Shown in pieces: positions 11,717 through 22,602 of a stretch of DNA of 64,000 bases. Location: NCBI GenBank assembly GCA_023974075.1, contig CM043796.1:21189927-21253926 (forward strand), given 5' to 3'. The notes beneath the pieces are model-generated. The model searched no databases and was not told where the DNA came from. It saw only the letters and a list, made by a program, of their open reading frames with translations. Numbering within the stretch: the first letter of the stretch is position 1; each line of letters opens with the position of its first letter. A program made the position numbers and the translations under genes. This DNA comes from Chaenocephalus aceratus (Eukaryota > Chordata > Actinopteri > Perciformes > Channichthyidae).

Positions 11717-12479
11717 TAAAGTACCACGGCACTAAATCCGCCAGGGGGCTAGTGCCAATCGCATTCACACCGCAGTATTTTCCCTGAGGCACGATTACGC
11801 TGACGTCACTTCGTCTTCTTCTTCTCTGGGTTTACTGGCAGGCCGCAAAACCACTTCACGGCGAGTACAACAAAAAAACGAGAGAAGAAGAACTACACGG
11901 GGGGGAGGGGGTATAAAGCCCATCCGCTGTATGAGGCGTTTGTTTACTTTCCGACCTCAGACATGATGGAGTTCATAAGGGTAATTTACAAATAAAATAC
12001 CCCATTATAACAATGGACTTTATCTTTATGTATTTATTATATTACCCCCTCAGGCTGATTTTGGAAAAGGACATCAACCCTTGTTTGGTGTTTTTGGTGT
12101 TATCTAAAACAAATGACATGATAAATTACTTGTGTTTATGTGTGTAAGACTTGTGTTTCTGATAAATTCAACCACCGACACCTGTCTGCTCTCACATTCT
12201 TCTATTCTGCAAATTTGGGGTGGGACACAATAAATAAAGCTTCGCCAGTTTGTTTGTTTTATTGCACAGTCAAGACATAACAATAACGGCATAATGCTGT
12301 TCCAGGTGTGTCTTATGCATGATAACTCATCTCTTTCGACTCCACCTCGAGCGATAGAACTATTAACAAAGCACTTATATACTAATAAAGGACTGGCTTA
12401 TCTAAAGCCAGTTGAGTAGCACTTGAAACGATTGGCTCTTTGAAACCTGATGTTCTTATATGATTCTGTTTTCTTCAAG

Positions 12480-12565
12480 GTTGTGTCTTCCTGGTCGAAT
12501 GTACTTATTGTAAGTCGCTTTGGATAAAAGCGTCAGCTAAATGCAATGTAATGTAATGTAATGTA
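12480..12565 (+). repeat. L2/SINE-type retroposon 3' tail with (ATGTA)n end
   Basis: TTGTAAGTCGCTTTGGATAA followed by AAGCGTCAGCTAAATGCAATGTAATG is a very common fish SINE/L2-related 3' tail, ending in an ATGTA microsatellite. It lies within the Harbinger element, so it inserted later or was carried along. The 5' boundary is unclear but may extend to about 12300. Confidence 0.8.
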
Positions 12566-12696
12566 AATTGAAGTTAAATAACAGTGTGAAATGTAAAATA
12601 AAGTGTAAGTAGTTTCAAAACAATGTAACAGTGGCAATATATATAGCAGCAGACACGCCTTAGTGCAAGTTAGGTGTCAGTATTAAAAAACAGTGG

Positions 12697-12722
12697 CAAT
12701 ATATATATATATATATATATAA
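12697..12722. repeat. (TA)n microsatellite
   Basis: A short TA dinucleotide array inside the Harbinger element. Confidence 0.9.
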
Positions 12723-12731
12723 ATAACAATA

Positions 12732-12966
12732 GAAAATCGTTACCACTCTTATTATTGTGGTCTTTAATTTTTTTATAGTCCTGCCTGAGTTTCTTTAGTT
12801 TTACCCGGCATCCGTGTGCACTGTGCACGATTCCCAGCTCAAGTAGCGAACATCGCTCAAAACATTTGGAGTTGGGAACTGCTTTCTGTAGAAGCTGCTG
12901 CATCCCGTCCTTGGAGTAAATTGCCAGAAGCGCCGACACTTCCTCATCATTCCACCACCGCTCCGT
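12732..12966 (-). pseudogene. Myb/SANT-like domain fragment (Harbinger accessory protein)
   Basis: On the minus strand the frame reads RWWNDEEVSALLAIYSKDGM, then a helix-rich stretch ending in CRVKLKKLRQDYKKIKDHNN. The W..EEV..LL start and the later RVKLKKLRQDY helix match the trihelix Myb/SANT-like DNA-binding domain (Myb_DNA-bind_4 type) found in Harbinger Myb-like proteins and in fish SANT-domain proteins. Only this exon is present, with no DDE nuclease, and the frame soon runs into AT-rich sequence. It is a remnant within a non-autonomous or decayed element. Confidence 0.7.
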
Positions 12967-14365
12967 GTTGTAGTACGTGTGGTCATAACTGCTTTAAAGT
13001 ACAAAAAAACCACTCGCTCAGGTGTGGATGTGGTTTTGTAGCGAGGAAAAAAATGGCTGCCTAACAAAACAAATTCAGAGTCTAACGGGGCGTGGTTTGC
13101 AATTCGCCCAGCCAATAGAAATAGAATAGAAATTGGCACTCTTTTGTCACCAGGTTCGTACCACCTCTCTAGCAGGGACTAAAAAGTACCAAAAGAGTTC
13201 CAAAAGAGTTCCCGGCACTGAGTAGTCCCGGCGGTGTGAACGCGACATTATTGGTACTAACGGAACTAAAGAACTAAAGTACCAGGGAAAGTCCTGTGGT
13301 GTGAACGCGGCAAATTACTAGAGACCTGATCTAGGGGGTACAACTCTAAAACACCCATATGAAAAAGATCGGTTTACATTTTAATAATCAAATAAGTATG
13401 TGAACATAACCAATAACCCACCATAGCCAATAACAAATACATGTCACTTATTTTATTTTGTTGTTCATTCATATCTTATTTGACCTAGTTAACATTTATT
13501 TATGCATATTTTTGTATCTCTCCAACTTTAAACGATATTTTTGGTTTACTGTCCTATAGTATACATTGGAATGATTTCAAACCTGTTTTTATTTATCCTA
13601 ATAATTATAAAGGAGTGCCTTGGAAATATGTGTTTACATATTTTGTGGTCAAAACGTTTGAGACCCACTGAGATAACTTGGACTGAAATGAACTATCTAA
13701 ACACTGAGTCCTTTACCTCACTGAGCCTCTCAGTCTGACAGGAGAGCTCTCCTCCACCCTGGTTGTAGAAACATCTACTTCTTATATCCGTTAGCGCAGC
13801 TAGCACCAGATTCTAATAACAACAGCGCCGGTACCGGTGTGCCCTTTCTCTCTCTCCCACGCTCGCACTTTGGCTGTGAGCTGCAGGCGCCTGATAAGCC
13901 AACATCCCCCACTTTCATCACTTACAGCGCCTATCGTACAGGGCAAATGGAAAGTGTAACCGGGGTGAAAAGGGTGTTACATTTACTTAATTAGAATGTT
14001 GTTACATCAAGGCCGAAAATTAGGATGAGCGCCAATGGTCAAAAATGTTTTTTCCCTCCCAGAGCTACCAGCGCAGCGCCCCCCAGATCTGGTGCCCTAT
14101 ACCAAAAATCGGCCCTGCCTAGTACATACAGTGGCAATGTCTCAACATTTAGCAAAAATACACCTTTATTGAACATACAGTAACACAAATACTACAAATC
14201 CACATAACAAACAATCAAAAATGAAAAAGGGTCGCCACTTATTATTATTATTATTATTATTTTTTTTTTTTTGGGTACCTAGCTGGCGCCCCCTAGCAGC
14301 GGCGCGCATATTTCAGCAGCGGCGCTGCGCCGCCACTATTTGTATATAGGGGAAACACTGCTATA

Positions 14366-15159
14366 ACATACTCTGCAAAATGTCCTGCATTCAAAGGTGT
14401 ACTTAAGTAAAAGAGTATTATAAGTACTAAAAGGAAAAGTACTCCTTCTGCAGAATGACCCATTTAAGCACCATATATTTATTTTAATTATTGTATTAAT
14501 GATTGATTATTTAATGTGTTCACTTCAATGTTGCACTTGGTAAAAGTGGGCTTTATTTGAATTAATGTATACACTACTGGGTAGCTTGACCTATAATCAT
14601 ATATACTATTATATTAGATGATTTATATTTTGTATAACATGACGCAGTTTGTGATGCAGTTTTGTTTTGAGACATTGAAAAGCACAAGCCTCTTTCAGCT
14701 TCATACTGCCAGTCACTTTGTTGACCCTTAACATTTGTTGTTGTGCAGTTATGTTCAATTATGTCTGAGTGAGATTCAGGGTCATATCTCTTCTCTACAA
14801 GAGGATGCACTACTCTTTGTTATGCTCCTGCTTTCTGCAGTGAACAAGATCAACATGACCGGTAAAATTATAAAACCTCAGTTCCTTTAATAAGTGGTCC
14901 ATAATATTCACATATAGGGTATATACTGCCTACTAAATCAGTGTTGTGCAGAGGTCATATAATTGATAAAGAGATACATTTTTGTTTCATAGCCCATGAT
15001 ACACATTCAATTACATATATATGAATACAAGTGAGATCATAAGTATTCAATTATTATAGGGACCTGTAACATTACATTAAAGCAAAAAGGCAGATAAAGC
15101 TCATACCTCTAACCTCTGAATTACTTGTGTTATGTAAAATAGACCTGATAAAGTGCTAT
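14366..15159. other. no gene recognised
   Basis: AT-rich sequence between two transposon nests. A 21-bp segment at 14841-14861 is framed by TTTCTGCAG and GTAAAA, but it is too short to support an exon. Confidence 0.5.
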
Positions 15160-15864
15160 TTAAAGGTGGGGTAGGTAATTTTGGAGAAACCAGCTCGAGT
15201 GCGCTAGAATTTGAAAATACGAAACTGGAAAAAATCTGCCACTTCCTTACAGAGCCCCTCCTCCAACACACGAACGCGCACATGACCAATGAGGGCACGA
15301 AATAAGTTTGTGCACAGATGGAAGGCTGACAGGTAGGTAGGCCATCCAGTTATTTTAGCCGGGCCGGCTAAAATGATTGGTCGTGCTTTTTACAGTACTA
15401 CGGCTTCCACAGATTTTGTATGGATTTTTTGTCAAAGCACTTAAGATATTAATTGCTATCGGGATGTTAAGAGCATTCCATGGAATTAGGGCTGTCACGC
15501 AAAAAATAATAATAACGCCACTAATTATTTTAACGCGATTAACGCATGTGTATTTCTTTTCCTCGGCCGCCCGTAGTTTCAGAGCACATCGAGTTTAAAA
15601 TACCATCTACAAGCTGATGCTGACAGCCCCGCTCCTGCCGCCCGCTTGTGGCAGACCACACTTCCACGCTCACCGGCAGGCACCGACTGGCTATTGGGAG
15701 GACCGGGAGGGTGTGTGTATGTGTGGCCCGAGCGAGCGAGAGAGAGACCTTACGTGCATTGTTGTTGTTAGCATCTGGTGCTAGCTAGCTTCGCTAACGG
15801 TTATAAGGAGCTGTTTAAACGAAAACAGAGGAGCGCTCTATCCACACAACTGCGCCGAGCACTT

Positions 15865-16007
15865 GACTTTATGCAGGAAGCCAGACAGTGGGACATTGTA
15901 CGAAAAGTCAGCACACTCAGCACGGATAGTGCGCAACATGATTGCAGCGTTCAGGCAGCTCCCGTTCGAGCATATGCCTTGAGTTGCACATAGCTTCAAC
16001 GATCCAT
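15865..16007 (+). pseudogene. hAT transposase fragment, frameshifted
   Basis: One frame reads ARQWDIVRKVSTLSTDSA. After a frameshift another reads RNMIAAFRQLPFEHMP, a stop, then VAHSFN. TDSA(R/K)NM and the C-(V/I)-AHS signature are conserved in the catalytic core of BED-type hAT transposases. The fragment is broken by a frameshift and a stop and runs into the (AC)n array, so it is non-functional. Confidence 0.7.
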
Positions 16008-16342
<335 letters not shown>

Positions 16343-16671
16343 ATTTGTATTGTATGAGAGAGGTTCCAGGTTGTTGTGTTTAATATTCATGAGAATATTT
16401 GTCATTGTTCAAATGATAATAAACATTAGCATAAAGCATATTTGTCCACTCATATGTTGATAAGAGTATTACAAACTTGAAAAATATTCCTCTAAGGTAC
16501 ATTTAGAACAGATAAAAAATGTGCGATTAATTTGCGATTAATCGCGATTAACTATGGACAATCATGCGATTAATCGCGATTAAATATTTTAATCGACTGA
16601 CAGCCCTACATGGAATATAACAAAAAGTGTATCTCGAGCCGGTTTCTCAAACTTACCTACCCCACCTTTAA

Positions 16672-16958
16672 GTACAGTCCATTTACCATTACCTTTTACG
16701 ACAAATTAATTATCTATATTTGTATCAGTGCCATGTTTTTTTATTTTCATCATTAGATGTTTTCACATTAGAGTCGGCACAGTATGTGAAAACACCTGTG
16801 TGGTTCGAGCATGCATCATTATGTTTCCTGATAATAATATATTATTAGGCCAATTTGTTGATGCTGCAATTTGCTATAGCAAATTTTAGACATGTCGAGA
16901 AAAGAGTGTGGGAAATAGTGATAATGACTTTTATTACCAAAGGGAGACAGACTCAGAC
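16672..16958. other. no gene recognised
   Basis: Short AT-rich spacer between the nested MITE/hAT and the next Harbinger-like element. Confidence 0.5.
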
Positions 16959-17007
16959 AAGAGGCACATTCACACCGCAGTACTTTTCCCACAAAGGTTC
17001 ATGAGAA

Positions 17008-17045
17008 CTTAGTTCATGAGAACTCTTTAGTTCTCATGAACTAAG
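17008..17045. repeat. 17-bp-arm hairpin near left TIR
   Basis: CTTAGTTCATGAGAACT, a 4-nt CTTT loop, then its perfect reverse complement. It lies in the subterminal region of the Harbinger-like MITE. Confidence 0.92.
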
Positions 17046-17189
17046 TACAGATCGCGTTCACACCGGAAAAGCCGCTGACTTCACTTATTCTTCTTCTTTT
17101 GCTTTGGGTTTACTGGCAGGCCGCAAACATATTCACGGTGTATACTGCCGCCCAAAGTCCCCGGCCGGAAGTCCCCGGAGTTGGGGACT

Positions 17190-17236
17190 GGCTTCAGTAG
17201 AAGCTGCTGGGAGTCCCAGCAGCTTCTACTGAAGCC
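17190..17236. repeat. 47-bp near-perfect palindrome
   Basis: Two perfect 23-bp arms separated by one base: the left arm begins GGCTTCAGTAGAAGCTGC and the right arm is its exact reverse complement. The related element at 11661-13312 has one copy of this sequence (near 12886), so the palindrome arose here by an inverted duplication. Confidence 0.92.
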
Positions 17237-17586
17237 TTCCGAGTAAATCGCCAGAACGCCGACACCTCCTCATCTCCACCGCTCCCATGTTTTTATTTGT
17301 GTTGCCATAAGTTAGTCTCTCTGCGTTTCTGCGCTGGGCTAATGCTAATAATGCTAATGCGAGGATAATAAAATGGCGGCTTCACAAAACTTTTTGGGAG
17401 TTTTATGGGGCGTGGTTTGCAATCCGCCCAGCCAATCAGACATAGGAACCTTTTTCTCCCACGAAAGGGGGTGAAAAGCTTCTCATGAACTAATTTTAGT
17501 TCCGGCTCTTTTTGGTGTGAACGCAACATTTCGGAACTATATCGGAACTAAAGTGGGAAAAGTACTGCGGTGTGAACGCGCCTAAG

Positions 17587-19045
17587 GGTAATAACATATT
17601 GCACACAGAAGTACATTCTTCAAAAATAAGGTGACATAAGTAGTTGTTGCCATGCTCGGTTATGAGATGATGGATTTGTTTTCCGGTGAATGTTTTCACC
17701 CTATTATTGTCACTGGTTGTGTTCTTCTTTTTTGGCAGTGTGCATTTTCAAGGAAAATGTCATACTTTTGGCACTCATTTTCATCAGTTTGATATCGTGC
17801 TTAATACTTACTTCTGAGTAAGAAAAGTGGCAAAAAAGAACTGAACTTGGTGGTAAAATTAATTAAAAAAATAAAAATAAACGTGGACAACTACTTAATT
17901 GTTGAAGTCGGAGTAATGTGATGTGAAACCTTAATATTCACCTTCTGTTCAAGTTTGGCTTACCTTTTGTTTTTTTTGTCTGACAGCTCATGTTTCTTTT
18001 GTTGTCATTTTCCCTCATTTGCAGATCTAAACTTAGTAAAACATGGCATCATTTTCTTTATAAGTGATGGGTAAACCCCCCAAATAATTCCCGTTTAAAC
18101 GTGCCTGTGTCAGCTAGATAAACCAGGTTGTGTAATGGATAAAAAAAGATGACGGGGGGGAAAAAGCTGCAGTTAACCATGCGGTTCACATAGCCAGTTC
18201 AGATTAAACCGGTGAATCAAATAGCTTTGTACGGACTCCGGAACACGCACGCCTCAGGCCTGGATGTGTCGACATTAGGAGGTGCCACGTTAAACTGCTG
18301 TTGCGAATGGTGTTCGTTATCATAGGAAAAAGCTGGCCTCTCGGGTATTATTGTGATAATAAATCACTTCCAGAATAGCCATTCATTTCAGTTCAAAGTT
18401 CTCAAGAGCAATATGGTGCTGAAAGTTCATGGACATTAAATGATAAATGTGTCAGGAGCTGATCAACTATCCATTGCACATGCTGTACTGGCCGCATTTG
18501 TTATAAAAGAAAGATGACGCGTCTGTGGTGTTTTGTAGCCTTGGCCCTCTCTCGATGTATCTCCCATGAATATTCCTTTCTCAATCCATCATCTTCTGTA
18601 TTCCCAATATAATGTTGTGCACTGGTTTGAAATAGTTTAAGAATTCAAACAGCATTTTTTGAATTTCATTCATAGCTCCCAGTCAAAGCACTTCATCTGT
18701 GGCATTTTCCATCGCCTTTCCTCAAGGTGTAATAGCTGTAATGCAATCGTATCAGCCTGGCAGCTGAAGGTCGACTTTTAAAAGGTTTTCATTACTGAAA
18801 AGGTCAGCTCTACCAGGTGTGAAGCACCGCCACAGCCGAGATGGAAAAGTCAAAAGACATTGAAAAAGTATTTAATTGGAAGAATTGTCTCTAATTCTAT
18901 TGTATTTATGTATTCCTTTTGTAGGGAAGCTGTGTAAGTCTGGCAAAAATATGTCCATACGTGGTGTTTGTTCACATGCAAACTAGGGACTTTTGTGTAA
19001 AAGCTTGATTTCTTGTGTGTGTGTGTGTGGGCTGTTCTCTCCACT
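17587..19045. other. no gene recognised
   Basis: Unique-looking AT-rich sequence without domain-bearing frames or delimitable repeats. A short (GT)n run occurs at about 19014-19029. Confidence 0.5.
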
Positions 19046-19179
19046 ACCCTGAGCGGTGGCTAGGGGGTGCACTGTAGACACGGTGTGTGTATGGGCAGGA
19101 GAGAGAGAGACGGGGAGAGAGAGTGTGTGTGTCTCAGTAATGTATTCCTGCCTGTGGCTGGGCTGGTCACATGGGGAGA

Positions 19180-19435
19180 GCAGCCTGTTTAAAACAGCCT
19201 CAGCTTGCTCACTTGGAGCAGTGCGAGACACAGAGGCAGACGCACACGTTCTCCCTCTCTCTTTCACATATGCACGCACGCATACACACACACATGCGCG
19301 CAGACGGCAACTTTCCTCTATCGGAGTGACACTAACACGCGCGGCAGGATTGACACACTCCCCCCTTGCTACAGTGGAGAAGAGGATAAGGAGTGACACA
19401 TCAGGAAAAAAAAGAAACACAGAAAAAAAGAGGAG
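19180..19435 (+). promoter_or_regulatory. possible cryptic promoter and noncoding first exon
   Basis: A TATA-like GTTTAAAAC lies near 19187, about 20 bp upstream of an Inr-like TCACTTGG. The next 220 bp are GC- and purine-rich with CpGs and end in a donor-like GA|GTGAGTAG at about 19435. This is the usual look of a 5' untranslated first exon of a vertebrate gene, but it contains no convincing coding frame and no downstream exon was found. Overlapping open frames on both strands look compositional. Confidence 0.22.
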
Positions 19436-19539
19436 TGAGTAGTGATCTTTATATTTTTCTAATTGTGATTTTTGGGACTTCTTCAGCGAGTGGGATAGAT
19501 GATGGCACTGTGAGGGGGGCTAACAAATGAGCAAAGGTG

Positions 19540-19860
19540 ACGGAAGGGAGCGGAGATGTGGCGCTGTAGTACCTCTCCATCAATATGTCCCTCTGTCTGC
19601 AGGATCTAATGCCGTTAATTAGCAGCGTGCGCCTAGAATGAGAGGAATGCCATTGCTCTGAGCTGAAGCAGGGTTTGCTTCAGGACCCTCACCCTCTCCC
19701 ATGTCCTCTGTGTCTTTTTATTGTGTATTGCATGCCGGCTGCATCGTGGTGGTCAGCCTTGCTGATGTTGAGTCCCTGAGAGACGCACGCTGCTCTGCCG
19801 GTGTTAAATAGACGCTCATTGATATGCAGATGACCAGGGCACTCTGTTCTAGGGATATGA
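19540..19860. promoter_or_regulatory. possible conserved noncoding element
   Basis: A less AT-biased block contains homeodomain-like sites (TAATGCCGTTAATTAGCAGC near 19608) and TGATATGCAGATGACC near 19819. Such clusters are typical of developmental enhancers. I have no alignment, so this is a prediction from composition and motif content only. Confidence 0.22.
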
Positions 19861-20179
19861 GTGAGTGATGTGTCAAAGGGAAAGGGGGACAGTTTGCTGC
19901 CTCTCCTCCTCCTTATCTCTTCTCTTTCTCTTTTATCCTCCTTTTTCACTTTCTGCCACTTCACCTGTCCCTCTCTTTTCATTAACTTTGCCGTCTCCTT
20001 TTTTCTTCATCCAACTCTCTATCTCATTCTTTTCCAAACGCTGGTACATGCCGGGATACATAGTGGATTCCTCAGTTGCATAGAAAGAGAGAGGATCGCT
20101 AAGGAGGGGAGGGAAGGGGAGAAGAAAGCGAGAGGAATGAAGGAGAAAGTGGAAGGAGGGGAGGGTTAAGGGGGGGTAT

Positions 20180-20350
20180 TGAAAAGGCTGACACTGGCTT
20201 GGACAATTAGCCCGGGGAGTCTGTCCTGGGGTGCTATTCTGAGAGGGGCTTTGGCCCCTGGGCTCTGGGCGCTGGGTCACGGGATGCCTTGACCCCTCCA
20301 GTCGACAGCTAGGCATGGGAGCCATTATCACGGCCTGATTGATTAGCACC
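20180..20350. other. GC-rich block, function unknown
   Basis: A GC-rich interval (TGGGCTCTGGGCGCTGGGTC and similar) contrasts with its AT-rich surroundings. It has no coding frame with a recognisable domain. It could be conserved regulatory DNA. Confidence 0.3.
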
Positions 20351-20533
20351 GAGCGGAAATCCCTTTTCTCTTCACTCCTCGGTAGAAAAAGACGGGAGCT
20401 TTTTGTCCTTTTGCTGGTTTAGTATCTGCCTGCCTGAATGTGGAAAGCTCTTTTTTTTTTACTGTTGTCAGCTATGGAGGTCTGGTGTCTATATATTTTC
20501 TCTCTGGGGGTTGTCTTTTCCTCATGTTTTTAC

Positions 20534-20536
<3 letters not shown>

Positions 20537-20564
<28 letters not shown>
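20537..20564. repeat. (GT)n microsatellite
   Basis: A GT dinucleotide run of about 28 bp. Confidence 0.9.
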
Positions 20565-21141
20565 CAAGTTGCCCTATGAGAAAGGGGACTTTCCAATATT
20601 TCAGACATCTGCTCTGATCGTGTTTCCCCATTCCTCTCATCATCCTGAGTTATACACCTGCAGAGCTAGTTAGTGATGCACTTTGGAGGCTACCTGTAGA
20701 AATATAGGAGTGAAGGCGAGAAAATGGAAACTGTTTGGTGAAAAAGAGTTGTGATAAAAGACGAGTGTGCTGAGGGAACGTTGCTTTGGGACAGCTCGGG
20801 AAATTGAGCTCATTTCTTCAGTCTATGTGTTTCCCCTCTTTACTGTGTCCCCATCTCCATCTCTTTTCTGAATGTTGATCTTCCCATGGTCCCATCTCAC
20901 GCTTACTTTCGCTACTTTTCACTCTCCCCCGTTAACCCCCCCTTCTACCCCCCCACACCTCCTCTGACTGGGAGTTTAGCAGGGTGTTTAGCCCAGCTCA
21001 CGGCTGATCAAAGCAGTGTGTGTCAGACCGGGCTTAGCCCAGGCACTCCTAATGGAGCACCGTTTTCATGCCTAGTTGGTGGGAGGGAGATGTGAAGTTG
21101 GGTCGGGGGGCGGGGGGGCGGAGAGAAACAGTTCGAGGGAA

Positions 21142-21142
<1 letters not shown>

Positions 21143-21176
<34 letters not shown>

Positions 21177-21196
21177 TAGACGGACAGACAGACACA
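21143..21196. repeat. (GACA)n microsatellite
   Basis: Eight or more consecutive GACA units followed by degenerate GATAGACGGACAGACA. The surrounding 21.1-21.35 kb is strongly purine-rich on the plus strand. Confidence 0.93.
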
Positions 21197-21199
21197 CAG

Positions 21200-22594
21200 A
21201 GAGAGAAAGGGGTATGAATAAGAACTGCAGATAACAGCAGGCAGGCTAATAGAGTGAAACAGAAAGACAGGCAAGCGGGGGAGAGACACTTCTGTCAAAA
21301 GCACACAGAGAGTCACAAAGAGAGACAGAGGGAGGGCAGGGAGACGGCCAGTAAATATCTTTCCAGCTTTCTTTTTTCTTAGTCGAGGGACCTTGCACCA
21401 GTAGGGCATACAGTTTAGCACAGGATAGCTCCCACACATGGTTTGGTTTTAGGCTGGAAGCAACACCAGACAGGAAGAGGCCTGTGAGTGTGTGTGTGAG
21501 AGAGAGAGAGAGAGATAACATGAAAAAAAGAAGACATGTGTATGTGTTTGCCTGGTAGGCATCTGTGTGCCTGTCTATGTATATGCCAAGCAGCAGACAG
21601 GCATGCACGTAAACTGTGTATTGATTTTTAACAGACTATAAAGAAAGCCGTCTAGACTTCTTGGACAATGATCCTGAAGTTCTAAGTTTTACGTATTCTA
21701 ATAACGACATTTTTGGAAGAGGAAACAATTTCTCAGTAGATTAAGGTGGAAAAAAGTGTTAACCTTGAGAAATGAAGTCCTTAAAATTCAGAATGGTACT
21801 TATATCTTATTAAGAGCTCCGTGATGACCGAAAAAAGGACAAGGGTGACATTTTAAAGTGATTCTCAAGAGACGTATTGTGCGAAATGATTGAGAAGTGA
21901 TGTCAGGGTTGATTAACTGTCACTTAAAGACTTTGTTTTAAGAGACTATGTTATAGATACTTCTGAATATATCTTCTCTCTCCTGTAATATTTCTTCTCC
22001 TCCACACTCCATTCTTTTACTGACCTTTGTTCCCACAAGTTTCCCTTTCTCATCCCCCAATATATCGTCTCTAATTCAATTCATCCCTCCCTTGTTCCCC
22101 CTCCTGCTGTCTCCTCACCCCTTCCCACCCATCATCCTTTACTCTCTCAGGTCTTACCTTTTCTCCTTCATTTTTTTCTCCTTCTTACCTCTCCTTCTCC
22201 CATCCCCACTCGCAATGCTGGTGTTTATGCTTCAGACAGAAGAAAGGGTAAGGTAAAACTAGGATAATATTTCCCCTAACATACTTACTGCCTGGGTAAA
22301 TATCCTTGGACAGATGTCCGAGTGCAGGCCTGATCAGAGGAGGGCAGAAGGAGGGGGGGGGGGCTAATCTCACTGCTGTAACGTACACAAAGGCTACAAA
22401 TTGGAAGCTGGTGTTGAGAGGGAGGAGGTGGAGAGACTTTTTTGTCTTGAAAAGTTGATTTGGTCCTGAAGTGTTTTCTTTTATTTGAAAAGAGCAATGT
22501 AGGAAACAGTCAGATAAAGTTAGCTCCGCAATTTTAGCTGACATTGATAATCGCTAACACCCTTTGAAATGACAAACATCACACTTATTACAAA
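21200..22594. other. purine- then pyrimidine-rich spacer
   Basis: The plus strand is purine-rich to about 21350, with a (GA)n run near 21498-21515, and pyrimidine-rich at 21970-22210. A G-run lies near 22352. No gene was recognised; the open frames here are products of compositional bias. Confidence 0.5.
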
Positions 22595-22602
22595 CTTATT
22601 AC

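Larger units (their letters stand above)
11661..13312. mobile_element. PIF/Harbinger-like element inserted in the hAT
   Basis: The left end GCCGCTTTCACACCGCAGGA and the reverse complement of the right end (GCCGCGTTCACACCACAGGA) form clear TIRs. A 3-bp AAT repeat flanks it at 11658-11660 and 13313-13315. Internal blocks (CTTCTTCTTCT ... GGGTTTACTGGCAGGCCGCA near 11814-11845, and GGGGCGTGGTTTGCAATTCG near 13086) recur in the MITE at 16962-17583, so the two are relatives. It carries a Myb/SANT-like exon remnant on the minus strand, as expected for Harbinger elements that encode a Myb-like accessory protein. It also holds a retroposon tail near 12480-12565. Confidence 0.88.
11361..14117. mobile_element. 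hAT transposon inserted in the outer MITE
   Basis: The ends CAGGACCGGTT and CGGCCCTG (reverse complement CAGGGCCGATT) form a short imperfect TIR. The exact 8-bp target duplication CCTAGTAC flanks it at 11353-11360 and 14118-14125. The segment at 11560-11660 is shared with the hAT at 8850-10060. No transposase domain was recognised in its own sequence. It is split by the Harbinger element at 11661-13312; without that insertion it would be about 1.1 kb. Confidence 0.92.
11195..14360. mobile_element. outer MITE of a nested transposon stack (hAT-like)
   Basis: The left end CAGTGTTTCCCCTA is the exact reverse complement of the right end, TAGGGGAAACACTG. The 5-bp direct repeat CTATA flanks the element at 11190-11194 and 14361-14365. 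The CAGTGTTTCCC terminus is typical of certain fish hAT elements, but an 8-bp duplication is not seen, so the superfamily is uncertain. Without the inserted hAT the element is only about 400 bp (158 bp left, 235 bp right), rich in CG dinucleotides near both ends and with a TTA/T tract near 14239-14272. Confidence 0.75.
16962..17583. mobile_element. Harbinger-like MITE, relative of 11661-13312
   Basis: The left end AGGCACATTCACACCGCAGT and the reverse complement of the right end (AGGCGCGTTCACACCGCAGT), continuing ACTTTTCCCAC, form a strong TIR. The 3-bp repeat AAG flanks it at 16959-16961 and 17584-17586. Internal blocks shared with 11661-13312 include CTTTGGGTTTACTGGCAGGC, the CGCCAGAA..GCCGACAC block near 17250 and GGGGCGTGGTTTGCAA near 17410. 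It has lost coding capacity: only a short degraded trace of the Myb/SANT exon remains. Confidence 0.9.

Noticed and set aside
14841..14861. 21-bp segment between TTTCTGCAG and GTAAAA as a microexon
   Set aside because: Too short, no coding support, and such chance matches are frequent.
19056..19442. 128-codon plus-strand ORF as a gene
   Set aside because: Overlaps an equally long minus-strand ORF in GA/GT/CA-rich sequence; looks compositional, and a noncoding first exon fits better.
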